DNA of 64,000 bases from Pyrobaculum arsenaticum DSM 13514 (lineage in GTDB: Archaea > Thermoproteota > Thermoprotei > Thermoproteales > Thermoproteaceae): assembly GCF_000016385.1 (NCBI RefSeq), contig NC_009376.1, positions 620,001 through 684,000 of the forward strand. Direction: 5' to 3'. Made by a program: the position numbers and the translations under genes. This document shows positions 20,765 through 30,192 of the stretch, piece after piece. How positions within the stretch are numbered: position 1 is the stretch's first letter; each line of letters starts with the position of its first letter. The notes under the pieces are model-generated. The model saw only the letters and a program-made list of their open reading frames with translations. It searched no databases and was not told the DNA's origin.

Positions 20765-22330
20765 TCAGCGGCTTTCAATATACAGACCGGCAGGAACGTC
20801 GTAGGTGCACGTATTGCCCCAGGAGTCCTTAGCCGTGTATTTATACTTCCCAACAGCAATGGCGATATACTCCGCGATGTTCATATCGTTAGGAACACCT
20901 GGATGGTCGCCGTAATTGTATATATGACCAATTATGTATACGTTTGCACCCTCTACAGATAGGGATACCTCTAAGGCCTTGATAGCGGCTGTTGCAAGAG
21001 TTAGCTGTACATTTTTTGTCAAGGCGGCTACTATTATCGCGCCGACTGGGATACCGATTTCAAAATCGGCGCCGCACTTGTCGTAGTACGGGAACAAGTC
21101 GCTGAAATAGAGGTACTCTCCGGGGTCCAACTTGCCGTCGTCCAGCGCCGTTCCGGGAATAGTTAGGGGGCCTTGCTTGGTGACGCCCTCATAGAAGAAG
21201 TTCACGATTTCACTGGGAAGGCCAAAGGCTTGGTCGCTGATTATGATCATATTGTTAACATAGATATCAGCTATGTAGAAGTAATTCTCCTCGCCTATGT
21301 ACTCAGTGATTGGGCCAACGTAGTACCAGACGTCGTATGACGCAAAGACGGGCCTTCCGTAGATCCAAATCCAGCCGGATCTAGTAGGATCGAGAAAAAT
21401 TGAGTTGCTTATGTAATACAGCTCTCCGCCCCAGCTACGGCCAGCCAGGCTTATAGAAGGCCTTGTATCCGTAGGCACCGCCAACGAGGCGATGACGGAG
21501 ATTTTCGCAGTGGTCTGGAGCACGCTTATACCTATCCCAATGCTACCGCTTGCGGTAAAGTTGTTTACGGCCATTATCACCGGCACTTTCATATACGTCT
21601 TGCCGTTGTACACGGCGAAGTAGGAGCTGGGGAATACAGCCGTGAGGTTATCAACGCCGATCCACGCCTTTCTGTACCAACATACTGCTGTCGGTATATC
21701 CGACGGATAGTACTCGCACCACGCGCCTTTTGGCGGCTCTGTGTAAGGCGGCCCAAGCGCGGCGAAGCTGTACCCCAGCGGCGGGCCCCTCTTCTCCTCT
21801 CTATCCACTTTGACTACATAGCCCCTGGTCTCGGCCCGCTTCTTTGCTATGTGCAACGTATAAAATATCTCGGTATCGCCCCTCGCGATTTTGGCGGGCG
21901 GATAGTCGACGAAGTACGTGGCGTATAAAATGAGCTTCCCACTCGTCTTGTTAACAACCGCCACGCTCACGATTAGGGCGGTGAAGAACCTTTCAGGGTC
22001 GTTGCCCCTCTCCTTTTGTAAATCAGTCCAATTTTTGGCAACAGGGCCCAGCTTGGCGGCTGGCACGTGGACGACGCCCCTTGTCTGGCCAATGAACACC
22101 GGCACCTCTCCGTCCGGCGTGATGGCCCTGATGAAAACTGCGGCGATCACGTCGCTCCTCGTGAATATGTCCGTGATCCTCCTCCCATCTTCGTAAATCT
22201 CGAACCTAATAGTGATGCCTGGGCTGGGGAGGTTTGTCGCAACGATATACGTCGTTAGGGCTACAGCCGCTATTAATATAAGTGCCAGAGCCCGCCTTGT
22301 TGTAATCCTTCGAAGTTTAAAAACCGGCAT
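20765..22330 (-). CDS. large extracytoplasmic membrane-anchored protein
   Basis: 521 residues with a basic N-terminus and a transmembrane segment (about 13-33, RALALILIAAVALTTYIVAT), so an exported, anchored protein. The remainder is rich in aromatic residues, Thr and Ile/Val strands. There are several Cys residues (WCEYYPS, AVCWYR, DKCGADF, NTCTYD) and a hydrophobic patch late in the chain (GIPVGAIIVAALTKNVQLTLATAAI). I recognise no enzyme motif. It resembles the large hypothetical surface proteins common in Thermoproteales. Confidence 0.65.
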   Translation of the reverse strand: MPVFKLRRITTRRALALILIAAVALTTYIVATNLPSPGITIRFEIYEDGRRITDIFTRSDVIAAVFIRAITPDGEVPVFIGQTRGVVHVPAAKLGPVAKNWTDLQKERGNDPERFFTALIVSVAVVNKTSGKLILYATYFVDYPPAKIARGDTEIFYTLHIAKKRAETRGYVVKVDREEKRGPPLGYSFAALGPPYTEPPKGAWCEYYPSDIPTAVCWYRKAWIGVDNLTAVFPSSYFAVYNGKTYMKVPVIMAVNNFTASGSIGIGISVLQTTAKISVIASLAVPTDTRPSISLAGRSWGGELYYISNSIFLDPTRSGWIWIYGRPVFASYDVWYYVGPITEYIGEENYFYIADIYVNNMIIISDQAFGLPSEIVNFFYEGVTKQGPLTIPGTALDDGKLDPGEYLYFSDLFPYYDKCGADFEIGIPVGAIIVAALTKNVQLTLATAAIKALEVSLSVEGANVYIIGHIYNYGDHPGVPNDMNIAEYIAIAVGKYKYTAKDSWGNTCTYDVPAGLYIESR

Positions 22331-22381
22331 ATCTCCAAAAAAAACAGGTTAAAAACTTTGCGGCTACTTATTCAGCCTTAA

Positions 22382-22464
22382 GCTACCCCCAGCGCGCGGA
22401 TCGCAACTTCGCTGTTTGTATACCACGGCTTGCCGCATCTGCGATTTTTCAGGGGGCTACCCCC
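22382..22464. repeat. short direct repeat and GC hairpin
   Basis: GCTACCCCCAGC occurs at about 22382-22393 and again at about 22455-22466. The second copy is part of a GGGGGCTACCCCC stem that lies 25-40 bases after the stop of the minus-strand gene ending at 22489 and may act in 3'-end formation. Confidence 0.4.
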
Positions 22465-22488
22465 AGCTGGCCACCGCCACGTAAAGCG

Positions 22489-23082
22489 CTAGGGGATGTA
22501 AACCCCCCACAAGTCTCTGCAGAGGCCGGGGAGTAGGTACTTGGCGACGAGGTCTGGCTCAGCCACCTTCAGTTGCTTCAGCGCGTTGGCCACGGCGGCG
22601 ATGGGTTGGTCGGCCAGAACCAGGGGCGGGGTGTAGAACATGCAGCCGGTGGGGTGCTCGTAGACGGTCAGGGGTTCGGGGGCCACTTCTCTACAGCCGG
22701 CGCCACTGCATACGTATATCCCGTAAGGCCGTTGCACGACGTAGCCGCCCTCAATTGGCGCTATTGGGCCGACTGGGCATATACAATTCCCCCGCTGGGC
22801 CTGGTAGAGCTTTAGTAGCTCCCTCTCTACTTTCTCGTAGCCGTGCTCCTTGCCGTACTTCGCCAGGAACGTGGCCACTGGCTTGCCGAGGAAGCCAGAT
22901 ATCTCCACTCCAAGGGCCTTTTTAGCCTCGGCGGGGTCGGCGCCGAAGGCGATGGCGACGCCTATGAGGTCGTATGGCGATGCGGAGAGGAATTCGCCGA
23001 TCTCAAGCGCCTTGGCTAAGGCCTCTTTTCTGTCGACTTCTGGTGTGCAAAGTGAGAATTTGTCCCCTATGCATGGGAGCAT
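22489..23082 (-). CDS. cysteine-rich protein of unknown function next to sufB
   Basis: 197 residues with scattered Cys: LPCIGDKFSLC near the start, a central GNCICP, VCSGAGCRE, then TGCMF and GLCRDLW. The pattern suggests metal or Fe-S binding, or disulfides, but no known motif spacing fits. ATG 23082 is chosen because the minus-strand TATA TAATTTAAAA predicts transcription start there. The gene follows sufB on the same strand after 28 bases, so a link to Fe-S biology is possible but only contextual. Confidence 0.55.
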   Translation of the reverse strand: MLPCIGDKFSLCTPEVDRKEALAKALEIGEFLSASPYDLIGVAIAFGADPAEAKKALGVEISGFLGKPVATFLAKYGKEHGYEKVERELLKLYQAQRGNCICPVGPIAPIEGGYVVQRPYGIYVCSGAGCREVAPEPLTVYEHPTGCMFYTPPLVLADQPIAAVANALKQLKVAEPDLVAKYLLPGLCRDLWGVYIP

Positions 23083-23110
23083 TGGAGTCTTGGAAAGGCA
23101 GGTTTTTAAA

Positions 23111-24535
23111 TTAGCCAACTTTCGACAGTTTGCCGAATTCTAGCTCTATGACTCTGCCGAGCACCACGGCGTATTCGAAGGGCAGGTCCTTCAAGATGTC
23201 GCCAACGAAGCCCAACACAATGGCGGCTTTGGCGTCGTCTTCTGTAAAGCCCCTGGCGCGGAGGTAGGCCAGCTTCTCCTCGGATATCGAGGAGGCTGTC
23301 GCCTCGTGGGTGACGACGGCTGTCTCCTCGAAGACCTGGTCATGGGGGACTGTCAACGTGGCTGAGTCCTTGTCTAATACCAACGAGTCGCACTGGACGT
23401 GGGATCTGGCGTGCTTTGCCCCCTTCTGGACGTGTACCACCCCTCTGTACACGACGACGCCGCCCTCGGCGGATATGCTCTTATTCACCACCCGGCTGCT
23501 AGTCCTCGGGGCTAGGTGCCAGACCTTCGCCCCGTTTTCCTTCCAGTAGGGCCCCTTAGCCGCAGTAATTCCCACTATTTCTGTCGACGCGCCCTCGCCT
23601 TTAAGCACGGTTGAAGGGAAGGTATAGGTAGTCTTACTTCCAATCGACCCCTCTACCCAGTGGACCTTGGCCCCCGCCTCGGCGATGGCCCGCTTGTTGT
23701 TGAAGTTTATCACGTTGCGGGACCAGTTCTGCACCGTGGTGATTTTCAGGGTTGCCCCCTCGTGTGCGTAGCCCTCCACCATGCCGTCGTGGAAGGAGTA
23801 TTTGAGCAACCTCGGCGCGGAACAACCCTCTATCCAGTGGACGTAGGCGCCTTTATCCGCGACTACGATGGAGTGCTCCATCTGGGACTCCATGGACTGG
23901 CCTATGAAGAAGAAGGTCTCCAGCGGCTGCTCTATGCGCACGCCGGGGGGGACGTAGATGAAGACCCCGCCAGACCACAAGGCGCCGTGAAGCGCGGCGA
24001 ATTTGTGCTCTGGGGGGAACACCCTCATGAAGTACTTCTGGACGAGGTCTGGGTAGCGCCTTACTGCCTCCTCCATGGGTAGCATGATTACGCCCTTTTC
24101 TTGGAGCTTCTTCTTGAGATTGAAGTATATTATCTCGCTGTCAAACTGCGCCCCCAGTCCCAGCAGGGCCTTGGCCTCTATCTCCGGGAGGCCCAGCTTC
24201 TCGTAGTACTCCCTAATCTCCTTCGGCACTTGGTCCCAGCTACTTACGGTCTCCGTCTGGGGCTTGGCGTAGTGTACCAGTGCTTCTAGGTCTATCTCCT
24301 CCACTGCCCTCACCCACTTGGGCGTGGGGAGCTTCTCGAAGAGTTCCAGCATCCTGAGCCTCAGCCTCCTCATCCAGTCCGGCTCCCCCTTAAGCCTGCT
24401 TATCTCCTCCACCATGTCCCTAGTAATGTGGCCCTTAAGCTCAACCTGGTACGAGAACTTCTTCTCGACCCCCAGCGCCTCCTCGACGGACTCAACGTGG
24501 GTAATCGTAGACTTAAGCATCTCGAATTCTTGCAT
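23111..24535 (-). CDS. sufB: Fe-S cluster assembly scaffold SufB
   Basis: 474 residues of the SufB family. An N-terminal helical region has PKWVRAVEEIDL and SWDQVPKEIREYYEKLGLPEIE, and a beta-helix core has PPGVRIEQPLETFF, VEGCSAPRLLKYSFHDGMVE and WHLAPRTSSRVVNKSISAEGGVVVYRG. The Cys in EGCSAP and the C-terminal QCDSLVLD are candidate cluster or persulfide residues. SufB works with SufC (ATPase) and SufD to build clusters in the cytoplasm; neither lies next to it here. Start ATG 24535 is leaderless, after TATA GTTTATATG at about 24558-24566. Confidence 0.93.
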   Translation of the reverse strand: MQEFEMLKSTITHVESVEEALGVEKKFSYQVELKGHITRDMVEEISRLKGEPDWMRRLRLRMLELFEKLPTPKWVRAVEEIDLEALVHYAKPQTETVSSWDQVPKEIREYYEKLGLPEIEAKALLGLGAQFDSEIIYFNLKKKLQEKGVIMLPMEEAVRRYPDLVQKYFMRVFPPEHKFAALHGALWSGGVFIYVPPGVRIEQPLETFFFIGQSMESQMEHSIVVADKGAYVHWIEGCSAPRLLKYSFHDGMVEGYAHEGATLKITTVQNWSRNVINFNNKRAIAEAGAKVHWVEGSIGSKTTYTFPSTVLKGEGASTEIVGITAAKGPYWKENGAKVWHLAPRTSSRVVNKSISAEGGVVVYRGVVHVQKGAKHARSHVQCDSLVLDKDSATLTVPHDQVFEETAVVTHEATASSISEEKLAYLRARGFTEDDAKAAIVLGFVGDILKDLPFEYAVVLGRVIELEFGKLSKVG

Positions 24536-24597
24536 GTAAACTAATGCGAATGTAGCATATAAACTCTCCCCTTCTCGCATCGCCTAATGCGCCTTTT

Positions 24598-25500
24598 TCA
24601 TCGCTCGGGATGTGCCCAGACCGCGCCGTAGAACGGCATTGTTTTTATGAGACGTTTCTCAAGCGTGAAGTGCATTTTTAGGAGGTTTTCTACCTGTTTC
24701 CATGTAAATACGTGGACTGCGCCAAGCGCAGATGTAATTGCCAAGTATCCCGGCATCGATTCAACAACTGGCTGTGCTATGTACAATAATCCGCCTCCCT
24801 TCAGCGCCTTTTTTATACACTCAAGCTCCTTGGCGGGGTCGGGCATCCACTGCATTTTCTCTATCAGGAGAACGGCGTCGAATTTTTCCCTAATGTCGCA
24901 TGCCGACGGGGCGGCAATAAATCTTGCCTGCGGCTCCACTGACTTAGCTATATCTACCAGAGCCGCATTTGGCTCGTACCCCACGTAGAGGCTTGGTGCG
25001 TAGTCTTCGTACACCAGCACTGCTAGATGCCCCTCTTTGCTGTAGGGCTCCAATATGGCCAGTCCAGAAACCATTCTAGCCGCCTTAAGGAATGTCTTTA
25101 TCATAATTCTATGCCACCCTTGTATTTGTATATCGCTATATAATATTTCCAAGGCATTTCTATCTACCTCATCCCTAGCTATCTTCGCCGCCCCCAGCTG
25201 GTCAAAGCGTTCGTGCATCTCAACCCACTCCCTCGCATAGAGACCCTTGGGAAGCTCCGGCTTTTCCACCTCTTTCTTTATGTTGCCGTCCTCGTCTATG
25301 AATCCTTGAAGAAGTAGAGATGTATAAAGCGACTTCGCAAAGACGTTGTCCCCCGCGGCGCCTGTCTCTCTTATCTCTCTCCACCACTTCACCGCGTACC
25401 ACACACTCCAATCGAGGGCTTTTTTCAGCTCTAATAAGCCACCCGACGCCTCAATATACTCTTTGAAATACCTATATACTGAAAGAAATTCTAGGTACAT
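24598..25500 (-). CDS. SAM-dependent methyltransferase-like protein
   Basis: 300 residues. The second half follows the class I methyltransferase layout: AILEPYSKEGHLAVLVYED (strand 1/motif I, but lacking GxGxG), SLYVGYEPN (acidic end of strand 2), REKFDAVLLIEKMQWMPDPAKELECIKKALKGGGLLYIAQPV (motif post-I to III). Motif I is degenerate, so activity is uncertain. The first 150 residues are helical with no assigned fold. It overlaps the zinc-ribbon gene upstream by 10 bases and probably forms a two-gene operon with it. Confidence 0.65.
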   Translation of the reverse strand: MYLEFLSVYRYFKEYIEASGGLLELKKALDWSVWYAVKWWREIRETGAAGDNVFAKSLYTSLLLQGFIDEDGNIKKEVEKPELPKGLYAREWVEMHERFDQLGAAKIARDEVDRNALEILYSDIQIQGWHRIMIKTFLKAARMVSGLAILEPYSKEGHLAVLVYEDYAPSLYVGYEPNAALVDIAKSVEPQARFIAAPSACDIREKFDAVLLIEKMQWMPDPAKELECIKKALKGGGLLYIAQPVVESMPGYLAITSALGAVHVFTWKQVENLLKMHFTLEKRLIKTMPFYGAVWAHPER

Positions 25501-25811
25501 ATCAAGGCACCGACGTCCCTAAGCTTAACTAGCAAAGGCCACAGCCCTTTAGGCGCCCTGCCTGATTCTAACGCCTGTAACACCATCTGTTGCACTGTAG
25601 TGCTTAGAGCGCCTATTCTCTCCCAATCCCTCACTTCACAGTCTCTGAGCTTTACCTCTTCGACAAACTCGTCGACACTGAACTGTACGGAGGCGCCGCA
25701 TTTGGGACACCTTATGGATAACTCTTCTCGTTGCGGAACCTCAACATACACCACGTTGCCACATTTACAATTCTTCACAGCATGGAAGACTACTTGCACA
25801 AATGTGTTCAT
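25491..25811 (-). CDS. small zinc-ribbon protein
   Basis: 106 residues. CKCGNVVYV and CPKCGASVQF form a four-Cys zinc ribbon (residues about 15-40), followed by an acidic helical tail. Start ATG 25811 lies only about 15 bases from TATA-like AATTAAAAA, so GTG 25799 is an alternative leaderless start. Translationally coupled to the methyltransferase-like gene, so the pair may act together on RNA or protein; that is inference. Confidence 0.65.
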   Translation of the reverse strand: MNTFVQVVFHAVKNCKCGNVVYVEVPQREELSIRCPKCGASVQFSVDEFVEEVKLRDCEVRDWERIGALSTTVQQMVLQALESGRAPKGLWPLLVKLRDVGALICT

Positions 25812-25831
25812 TAACCTCTTTTTAATTCCTT

Positions 25832-25880
25832 CGGTTGCCTCTGCCGTACCTCATGGTCAACCCCGGCAGAGATACATACA
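25832..25880. other. inverted repeat in divergent spacer
   Basis: CTCTGCCG and CGGCAGAG (within about 25847-25882) form an 8-bp inverted repeat with a loop of about 17 bases, in the 180-base spacer between the divergent zinc-ribbon and ZPR1-like genes. No known RNA motif was seen. Confidence 0.35.
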
Positions 25881-25991
25881 CCACAGATCTACACATGTTA
25901 GTGCCCTCTTAGCCTTACCTAAGCCGATATCTCGGGCTTCGAAGTCGGACCTTACATTCTCACATTTTTAAATTGGCGACTACGAGTATCC

Positions 25992-26519
25992 GTGTCGGTG
26001 ATATACAGCGGAGAGGTGAGGTGCCCGGTCTGCGGCGCCCCGACTTTTAGGTATGTACAACTGCTGTATGAGACGCCATATTTCGGAAATGTACTAATTG
26101 AAAGCGGTTACTGCTCGACGTGCGGCTACAGGCTCTTCGACGTGGATTACGCCGAGACTGGGCGGCCGACGCGCGTCTTATTTAAGCCTAGAGACGGGTT
26201 AGACGTTGCCAAGTCCTTTATCGTCAGGAGCAAGACTGGGACTATCTACTCGCCAGATTTGGGATTCACCCTGGAGCCCGGGAACCACGGAGAACCATTC
26301 ATAACCACGGTGGAGGGCTTCTTGTACAAAGTTATAGACTACGCCGAGAGGCTAAAGGTGCTGGAGCCCGAAAGCGCTGGCCAAGTGGATAAATTCATTC
26401 AGACTGTACAACGCAAAATCGACGAGGGGGGCTTTACCCTAGTCGTGGAGGATCCCTTGGGCAAGTCAGTAATAATCCCTTATCGGGAGGACACGGTGAC
26501 GGTCGAGCACCTAGACTAG
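25992..26519 (+). CDS. ZPR1-related zinc-finger protein
   Basis: 175 residues of the archaeal ZPR1-like family: an N-terminal four-Cys zinc finger CPVCGAP...CSTCGYR (about residues 11-45), then the ZPR1 beta-domain with VRSKTGTIYSPDLGFTLEPG and TTVEGFLYKVIDYAE. In eukaryotes ZPR1 binds eEF1A; the archaeal role is unknown but probably linked to translation. TATA TTTTTAAAT at about 25966-25974 lies about 25 bases before the start. The 3' end overlaps the convergent HD gene by 9 bases. Confidence 0.85.
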   Translation: MSVIYSGEVRCPVCGAPTFRYVQLLYETPYFGNVLIESGYCSTCGYRLFDVDYAETGRPTRVLFKPRDGLDVAKSFIVRSKTGTIYSPDLGFTLEPGNHGEPFITTVEGFLYKVIDYAERLKVLEPESAGQVDKFIQTVQRKIDEGGFTLVVEDPLGKSVIIPYREDTVTVEHLD

Positions 26520-27038
26520 GGAGCCGCAGTACTTAGACACGTAGAAATCAAGCAAGTGCGCCAAGTCGTCGTATTTACTCAGCTTCAAGTAGAGGTTCTT
26601 GACCAAGTCGCCAGTGTCGTAGCCCATTTTCCTATACCTACAAGCCCTTATCAACGTGGCCAACTTGTCTGCGAAGCTCACAACTCTCCCGACGAGGTTC
26701 GTCTCGTACCTATACATCCTGAAAAGCTCCGCCAAGTGGTGGAACTCCCTCTTAAACACCTCCTCCTCCACTTCCTCCCAGCGGAGCCTTTCCCGTACCT
26801 CTCTCCCAGGGTGGCCAAGCACTGACTCCGCCAGGTCGTGCACAGTTGCCACCGTCAAAACCTCCTTGATGTCCACATCGACGCCTTCCGCATTTAGCTG
26901 GGCCGCTATCTCGCCGGCAAGGAGGGCCACCAACATGGAGTGGGCACAGACAGACTCAGCGTCGGCAACGCCCCGCTGGAGCCACCCGACGCGCGGCGTC
27001 CTGCACAGGGTGTCCACTACAGAAATTAAGTCGGTCAT
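26511..27038 (-). CDS. HD-domain phosphohydrolase (YfbR/HDDC2-like)
   Basis: 175 residues. The HD metal-binding pattern is complete: first His in ESVCAHSMLVALLA (about residue 33), the HD doublet in ATVHDLAESVLGH, and the distal Asp in VSFADKLATLI. The layout fits 5'-deoxynucleotidase YfbR/HDDC2-type enzymes that hydrolyse nucleoside monophosphates; substrate unverified. The start overlaps the end of gatD by 4 bases, so it is the last gene of the S9 peptidase-gatD-HD operon. Confidence 0.82.
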   Translation of the reverse strand: MTDLISVVDTLCRTPRVGWLQRGVADAESVCAHSMLVALLAGEIAAQLNAEGVDVDIKEVLTVATVHDLAESVLGHPGREVRERLRWEEVEEEVFKREFHHLAELFRMYRYETNLVGRVVSFADKLATLIRACRYRKMGYDTGDLVKNLYLKLSKYDDLAHLLDFYVSKYCGSLV

Positions 27039-28291
27039 AAAGCGCCGAATGTCAGAGGATCGGATCGAGGGCTTATATCGTACGCAACGGGCGTAGCCAA
27101 CACCCTAGGCACCTCCTCCTGCTTGAAGTTAGCCAGCGCCCACGACATCTTGGCATAGGCCGCCTCGGGCAACATATCCTCAAGCGGCACCACGCCGAGT
27201 GACAAGAGCTCCCTCCCCCTCCTGTACACGAAGAGGTTGACCCGGCCGTACAGCGTCTGGCTAGTCATCGCCACGACGACGCCAGCGTCTACCAGCTTCT
27301 TGATAGAGGGGAGGAGGTACTCCCCCACGTGGCCAAACCCCGTCCCCTCCAGCACCACGCCCCTTATCCCCACGTCGAGCATGGCCTCCAGGAGGCGGGG
27401 ATGCATCCCCGGGTAGAACTTCACAAGGGCCACTCTCTCCTCGAACTTAGAGGTGTACTCCAGCCCGTCCCTCTCCTTGTACTCGCTGGTATTGACCTGG
27501 AGGAGGTCCTTCTCGGGGTAGTACTCGGCGATTGGCGTTGTGTTGATTGATTGAAAAGCGTCGCGGCGCGACGTGTGCATCTTTCTCACTCTCGTACCCC
27601 TATGTACGGCGATGGCGGAGTCGCCGCTAGTCTTATGCATAACCACTACAGACTCTGCGAAGGGCGCCCTCGCCGCCACGGCCATAGCAGCCTTGATATT
27701 GAGCACCGCGTCTGTGGAGGGGCGGTCGCTCGACCTCTGGGCGCCCACCAGGGCGATTGGCCCCGGCGCCTTGGCAAAGGCAAAGGCTAGAGCCGCCGCT
27801 GTGTAGTGCATGGTGTCTGTGCCGTGAAGCACAACAACCCCCTTAGCCCCCCTCCTAAACGCATCGGCAACTCTCTCAGCCAACACCCCCCAGAGAGCAG
27901 GCGTCATGTCCTCGCTAAACTTGGCCATCACCTCCTCTGCCTCCACCTCCGCCTCTAAACCCCCCAGCACCTCGAACAAATAGTCCACACTGAGGGTGGG
28001 GTAGACGCCGCCCGTCACGTAGTCGACGCGCGAAAGGATGGTGCCGCCGGTTGCCAACAGCGCGATTTTCCCGCCCCCAGCCCTCTCCCCCCTCGGCCCC
28101 TCGGCCTTAAAAGCCTCAGGTACTTCGCCGAGCTCTATCACCTCTTTGATCCTCCCCTTTTTGAGCCCCACGTTGTAGCCGTTCTTCAGCTTAAGGACTA
28201 CTATGTCGGGGTCGCTGAACTGCGTCGGGGGGATCAACACCCCCTCCAAGACGTCGCCGTTGTCGAGGACTACCCTGACGCGTTTATACAT
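27035..28291 (-). CDS. gatD: glutamyl-tRNA(Gln) amidotransferase subunit D
   Basis: 418 residues of the archaeal GatD family. With GatE (not in this window) it converts Glu-tRNA(Gln) to Gln-tRNA(Gln), its part being to release ammonia from asparagine or glutamine. An N-terminal small beta domain (YKRVRVVLDNGDVLEGVLIP) precedes the L-asparaginase-like domain, with the catalytic Thr motif LLATGGTILS, VVLHGTDTMHYTAAAL and KLVDAGVVVAMTSQT. ATG 28291 follows the upstream S9 gene with an 8-base overlap; the ATG 9 bases earlier (28300) is an alternative. Confidence 0.95.
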   Translation of the reverse strand: MYKRVRVVLDNGDVLEGVLIPPTQFSDPDIVVLKLKNGYNVGLKKGRIKEVIELGEVPEAFKAEGPRGERAGGGKIALLATGGTILSRVDYVTGGVYPTLSVDYLFEVLGGLEAEVEAEEVMAKFSEDMTPALWGVLAERVADAFRRGAKGVVVLHGTDTMHYTAAALAFAFAKAPGPIALVGAQRSSDRPSTDAVLNIKAAMAVAARAPFAESVVVMHKTSGDSAIAVHRGTRVRKMHTSRRDAFQSINTTPIAEYYPEKDLLQVNTSEYKERDGLEYTSKFEERVALVKFYPGMHPRLLEAMLDVGIRGVVLEGTGFGHVGEYLLPSIKKLVDAGVVVAMTSQTLYGRVNLFVYRRGRELLSLGVVPLEDMLPEAAYAKMSWALANFKQEEVPRVLATPVAYDISPRSDPLTFGAL

Positions 28292-30164
28292 GTTTATCAA
28301 GCCAGCTCAAGATCTCCTTAAAGTTTTCCACCCGGTGCCTGGGCTTCCCCTTTCTGGTGAGCTCATGGCTCTCCTCGGGGAAAATGGCCAGCCTCGCCTC
28401 CACGCCGTGTAACCTCAGCGCGGTGAAGAAGAGCACGCCTTGGTCGAGCCACGTCCGGTAGTCCTCCATGGAGTGTATGATGAGCGTGGGAGTCTTCACC
28501 CTGTCAGCGTAGTACAGCGGGCTCTTCTCGATGCAACGCTCTCTGTCCCTCCACGGCGTGCAACACAGCTGGTCCTCCACGAAGTACCACCCGATGTCAG
28601 TCGTGCCGTACATGGAGACCCAGTCGCAGATAGAGCGCTGGGTCACAGCCGCCTTGAACTTGTCCACCCGCGTAATTATCCAGTTTGTCATAAACCCGCC
28701 GTATGAGCCCCCCGCCACCGCCGCCTTCTGGGGGTCAAGCGGGAAGTTCCTCACCGCGTAGTCCGCCACCTCCATTAAGTCTTGGAAATCCCTCTCGCCG
28801 TATCTGCACCTAATGTCGGCGAACTCCTCGTCGTAGCCGTCGCTCCCCCTGGGGTTCGAGAACACCACGGCGTAGCCCCGCGAGGCTAGGAGGTGGAACT
28901 CAAACATGAACCCCTCGCCGTACGCCGTCTTCGGCCCGCCGTGTATGTAGAGAACCCACTTATGCGGTCCAGCGCCCTCCGGCAGGAGGACCCAGCCCTC
29001 CACCTCCGCCCCGTCGCTTGCCTTCATTACAAACCTCTGGGGCCTCTTCAAGCGCCACCTCTCCAGCACGAAGTCGTTGAAACGCGTAAGCTTCTTCGCC
29101 TCCGACCCGTCCCACAGGTAAAGCTCCTTTGGCTTGTCAGCCTCCATGTATGTGTACAATATGTCCCTACCTACTGGGACGAACTCATCAACGACGCCTC
29201 TTGGGGCCAACACGGCCTCCACCTCGCCGCTCAGAGAGGCGCGGTACACGCCGACGGAGCCCCCTACGGTGGCTTGGAAGAGGACTGAGCCGCCGTCCCA
29301 GTACAGGGATCTTGTATAGCTAGGCCCCCTCGCGTCGCTGTTGACGCCGTTGCCCACGCCGTATTTAAAGCTACAGGTTAGGCAACGGGGCTCTCCCCCC
29401 TCCTCCACTACCCACACCCTGGAGTGGGAGGAAAAGCCCCTCGGCCTTAGGTGGCCCGTGAAGGCCAAGCCCCGGCCGTTGGGGTGCCAAGCGATCTCAG
29501 TAACAGACGTGTAGCCAGACGCCCAGGTAGCCCGCTCCCCACTTTTTAAATCCAGAACAACGACGTCTTGGAGATACGGCCTAAGCCAGTCTCTGGCCAC
29601 TGCGTACGCCACCCTCCTCCCGTCTGGGCTGAAAGCCGCTTTTAGCACCCGAACATCGCCTTCCGTCAGCTTCTCAACGACGCCGCTGTAGGCGTCGACT
29701 AGGTAGAGATGGCTAGACACGTTGTAGGCAAAGCCGAAGTCGTTTATCCACAGGGGGAGCCTCTCCGCGTGCTTCACGTCAGCCTCTGGAGACCCCTCGT
29801 AGGCCACCACTGCGAGGGCCTCTCCCGATGGGGCCCACGCGTAGTCCAACACGCCGAGGAACTTAGCAAGCAACCGCGGCTCCCCGCCCCACTCCGCGAC
29901 CCATAGGCCAACTCCCTTCTCCTTCTCCCCGAAGCCCCTCCTGGAAAGGAGGGCGATCCTGGAGCCGTCTGGCGACGGCTTAGCCGAGACGTCGAACGGG
30001 CCAGGCAGCACCGCCCTGCAACCCCCATCGCACGCCCATACGCTGGACTCATAGCGGTCGTTCTCCAAGCTGATCCTCGTGACTGTGAAGAGGATCCTCC
30101 CGCCGCCCGCCTCCGGCCCCGAGACTAGGACGAGCTTCCCCAAATCCTCAGGCCCTATAGCCAT
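28284..30164 (-). CDS. S9-family acylaminoacyl-peptidase-like serine hydrolase
   Basis: 626 residues: an N-terminal beta-propeller made of WD/TolB-like blades (repeated patterns such as SPDGRRVAYAVA, WHPNGRGLAFTG, WDGSEAKKLTRF) covering about 1-370, and a C-terminal alpha/beta hydrolase. The nucleophile motif is GGSYGGFMTNW, the Asp is in IHSMEDYRT and the His in PEESHELTRKGKP. These oligopeptidases remove N-acylated residues or cut short peptides. Start ATG 30164 is leaderless, about 25 bases after TATA CTTTAATAA. It heads the operon with gatD and the HD gene. Confidence 0.92.
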   Translation of the reverse strand: MAIGPEDLGKLVLVSGPEAGGGRILFTVTRISLENDRYESSVWACDGGCRAVLPGPFDVSAKPSPDGSRIALLSRRGFGEKEKGVGLWVAEWGGEPRLLAKFLGVLDYAWAPSGEALAVVAYEGSPEADVKHAERLPLWINDFGFAYNVSSHLYLVDAYSGVVEKLTEGDVRVLKAAFSPDGRRVAYAVARDWLRPYLQDVVVLDLKSGERATWASGYTSVTEIAWHPNGRGLAFTGHLRPRGFSSHSRVWVVEEGGEPRCLTCSFKYGVGNGVNSDARGPSYTRSLYWDGGSVLFQATVGGSVGVYRASLSGEVEAVLAPRGVVDEFVPVGRDILYTYMEADKPKELYLWDGSEAKKLTRFNDFVLERWRLKRPQRFVMKASDGAEVEGWVLLPEGAGPHKWVLYIHGGPKTAYGEGFMFEFHLLASRGYAVVFSNPRGSDGYDEEFADIRCRYGERDFQDLMEVADYAVRNFPLDPQKAAVAGGSYGGFMTNWIITRVDKFKAAVTQRSICDWVSMYGTTDIGWYFVEDQLCCTPWRDRERCIEKSPLYYADRVKTPTLIIHSMEDYRTWLDQGVLFFTALRLHGVEARLAIFPEESHELTRKGKPRHRVENFKEILSWLDKHV

Positions 30165-30192
30165 GTGGAGAGAGGATTGGGCGTTATTAAAG

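Noticed and set aside
25832..25990. SRP RNA or RNase P RNA in the divergent spacers at 25.8 and 57.9 kb
   Set aside because: None of the universally conserved SRP helix 8 or RNase P CR motifs is present.
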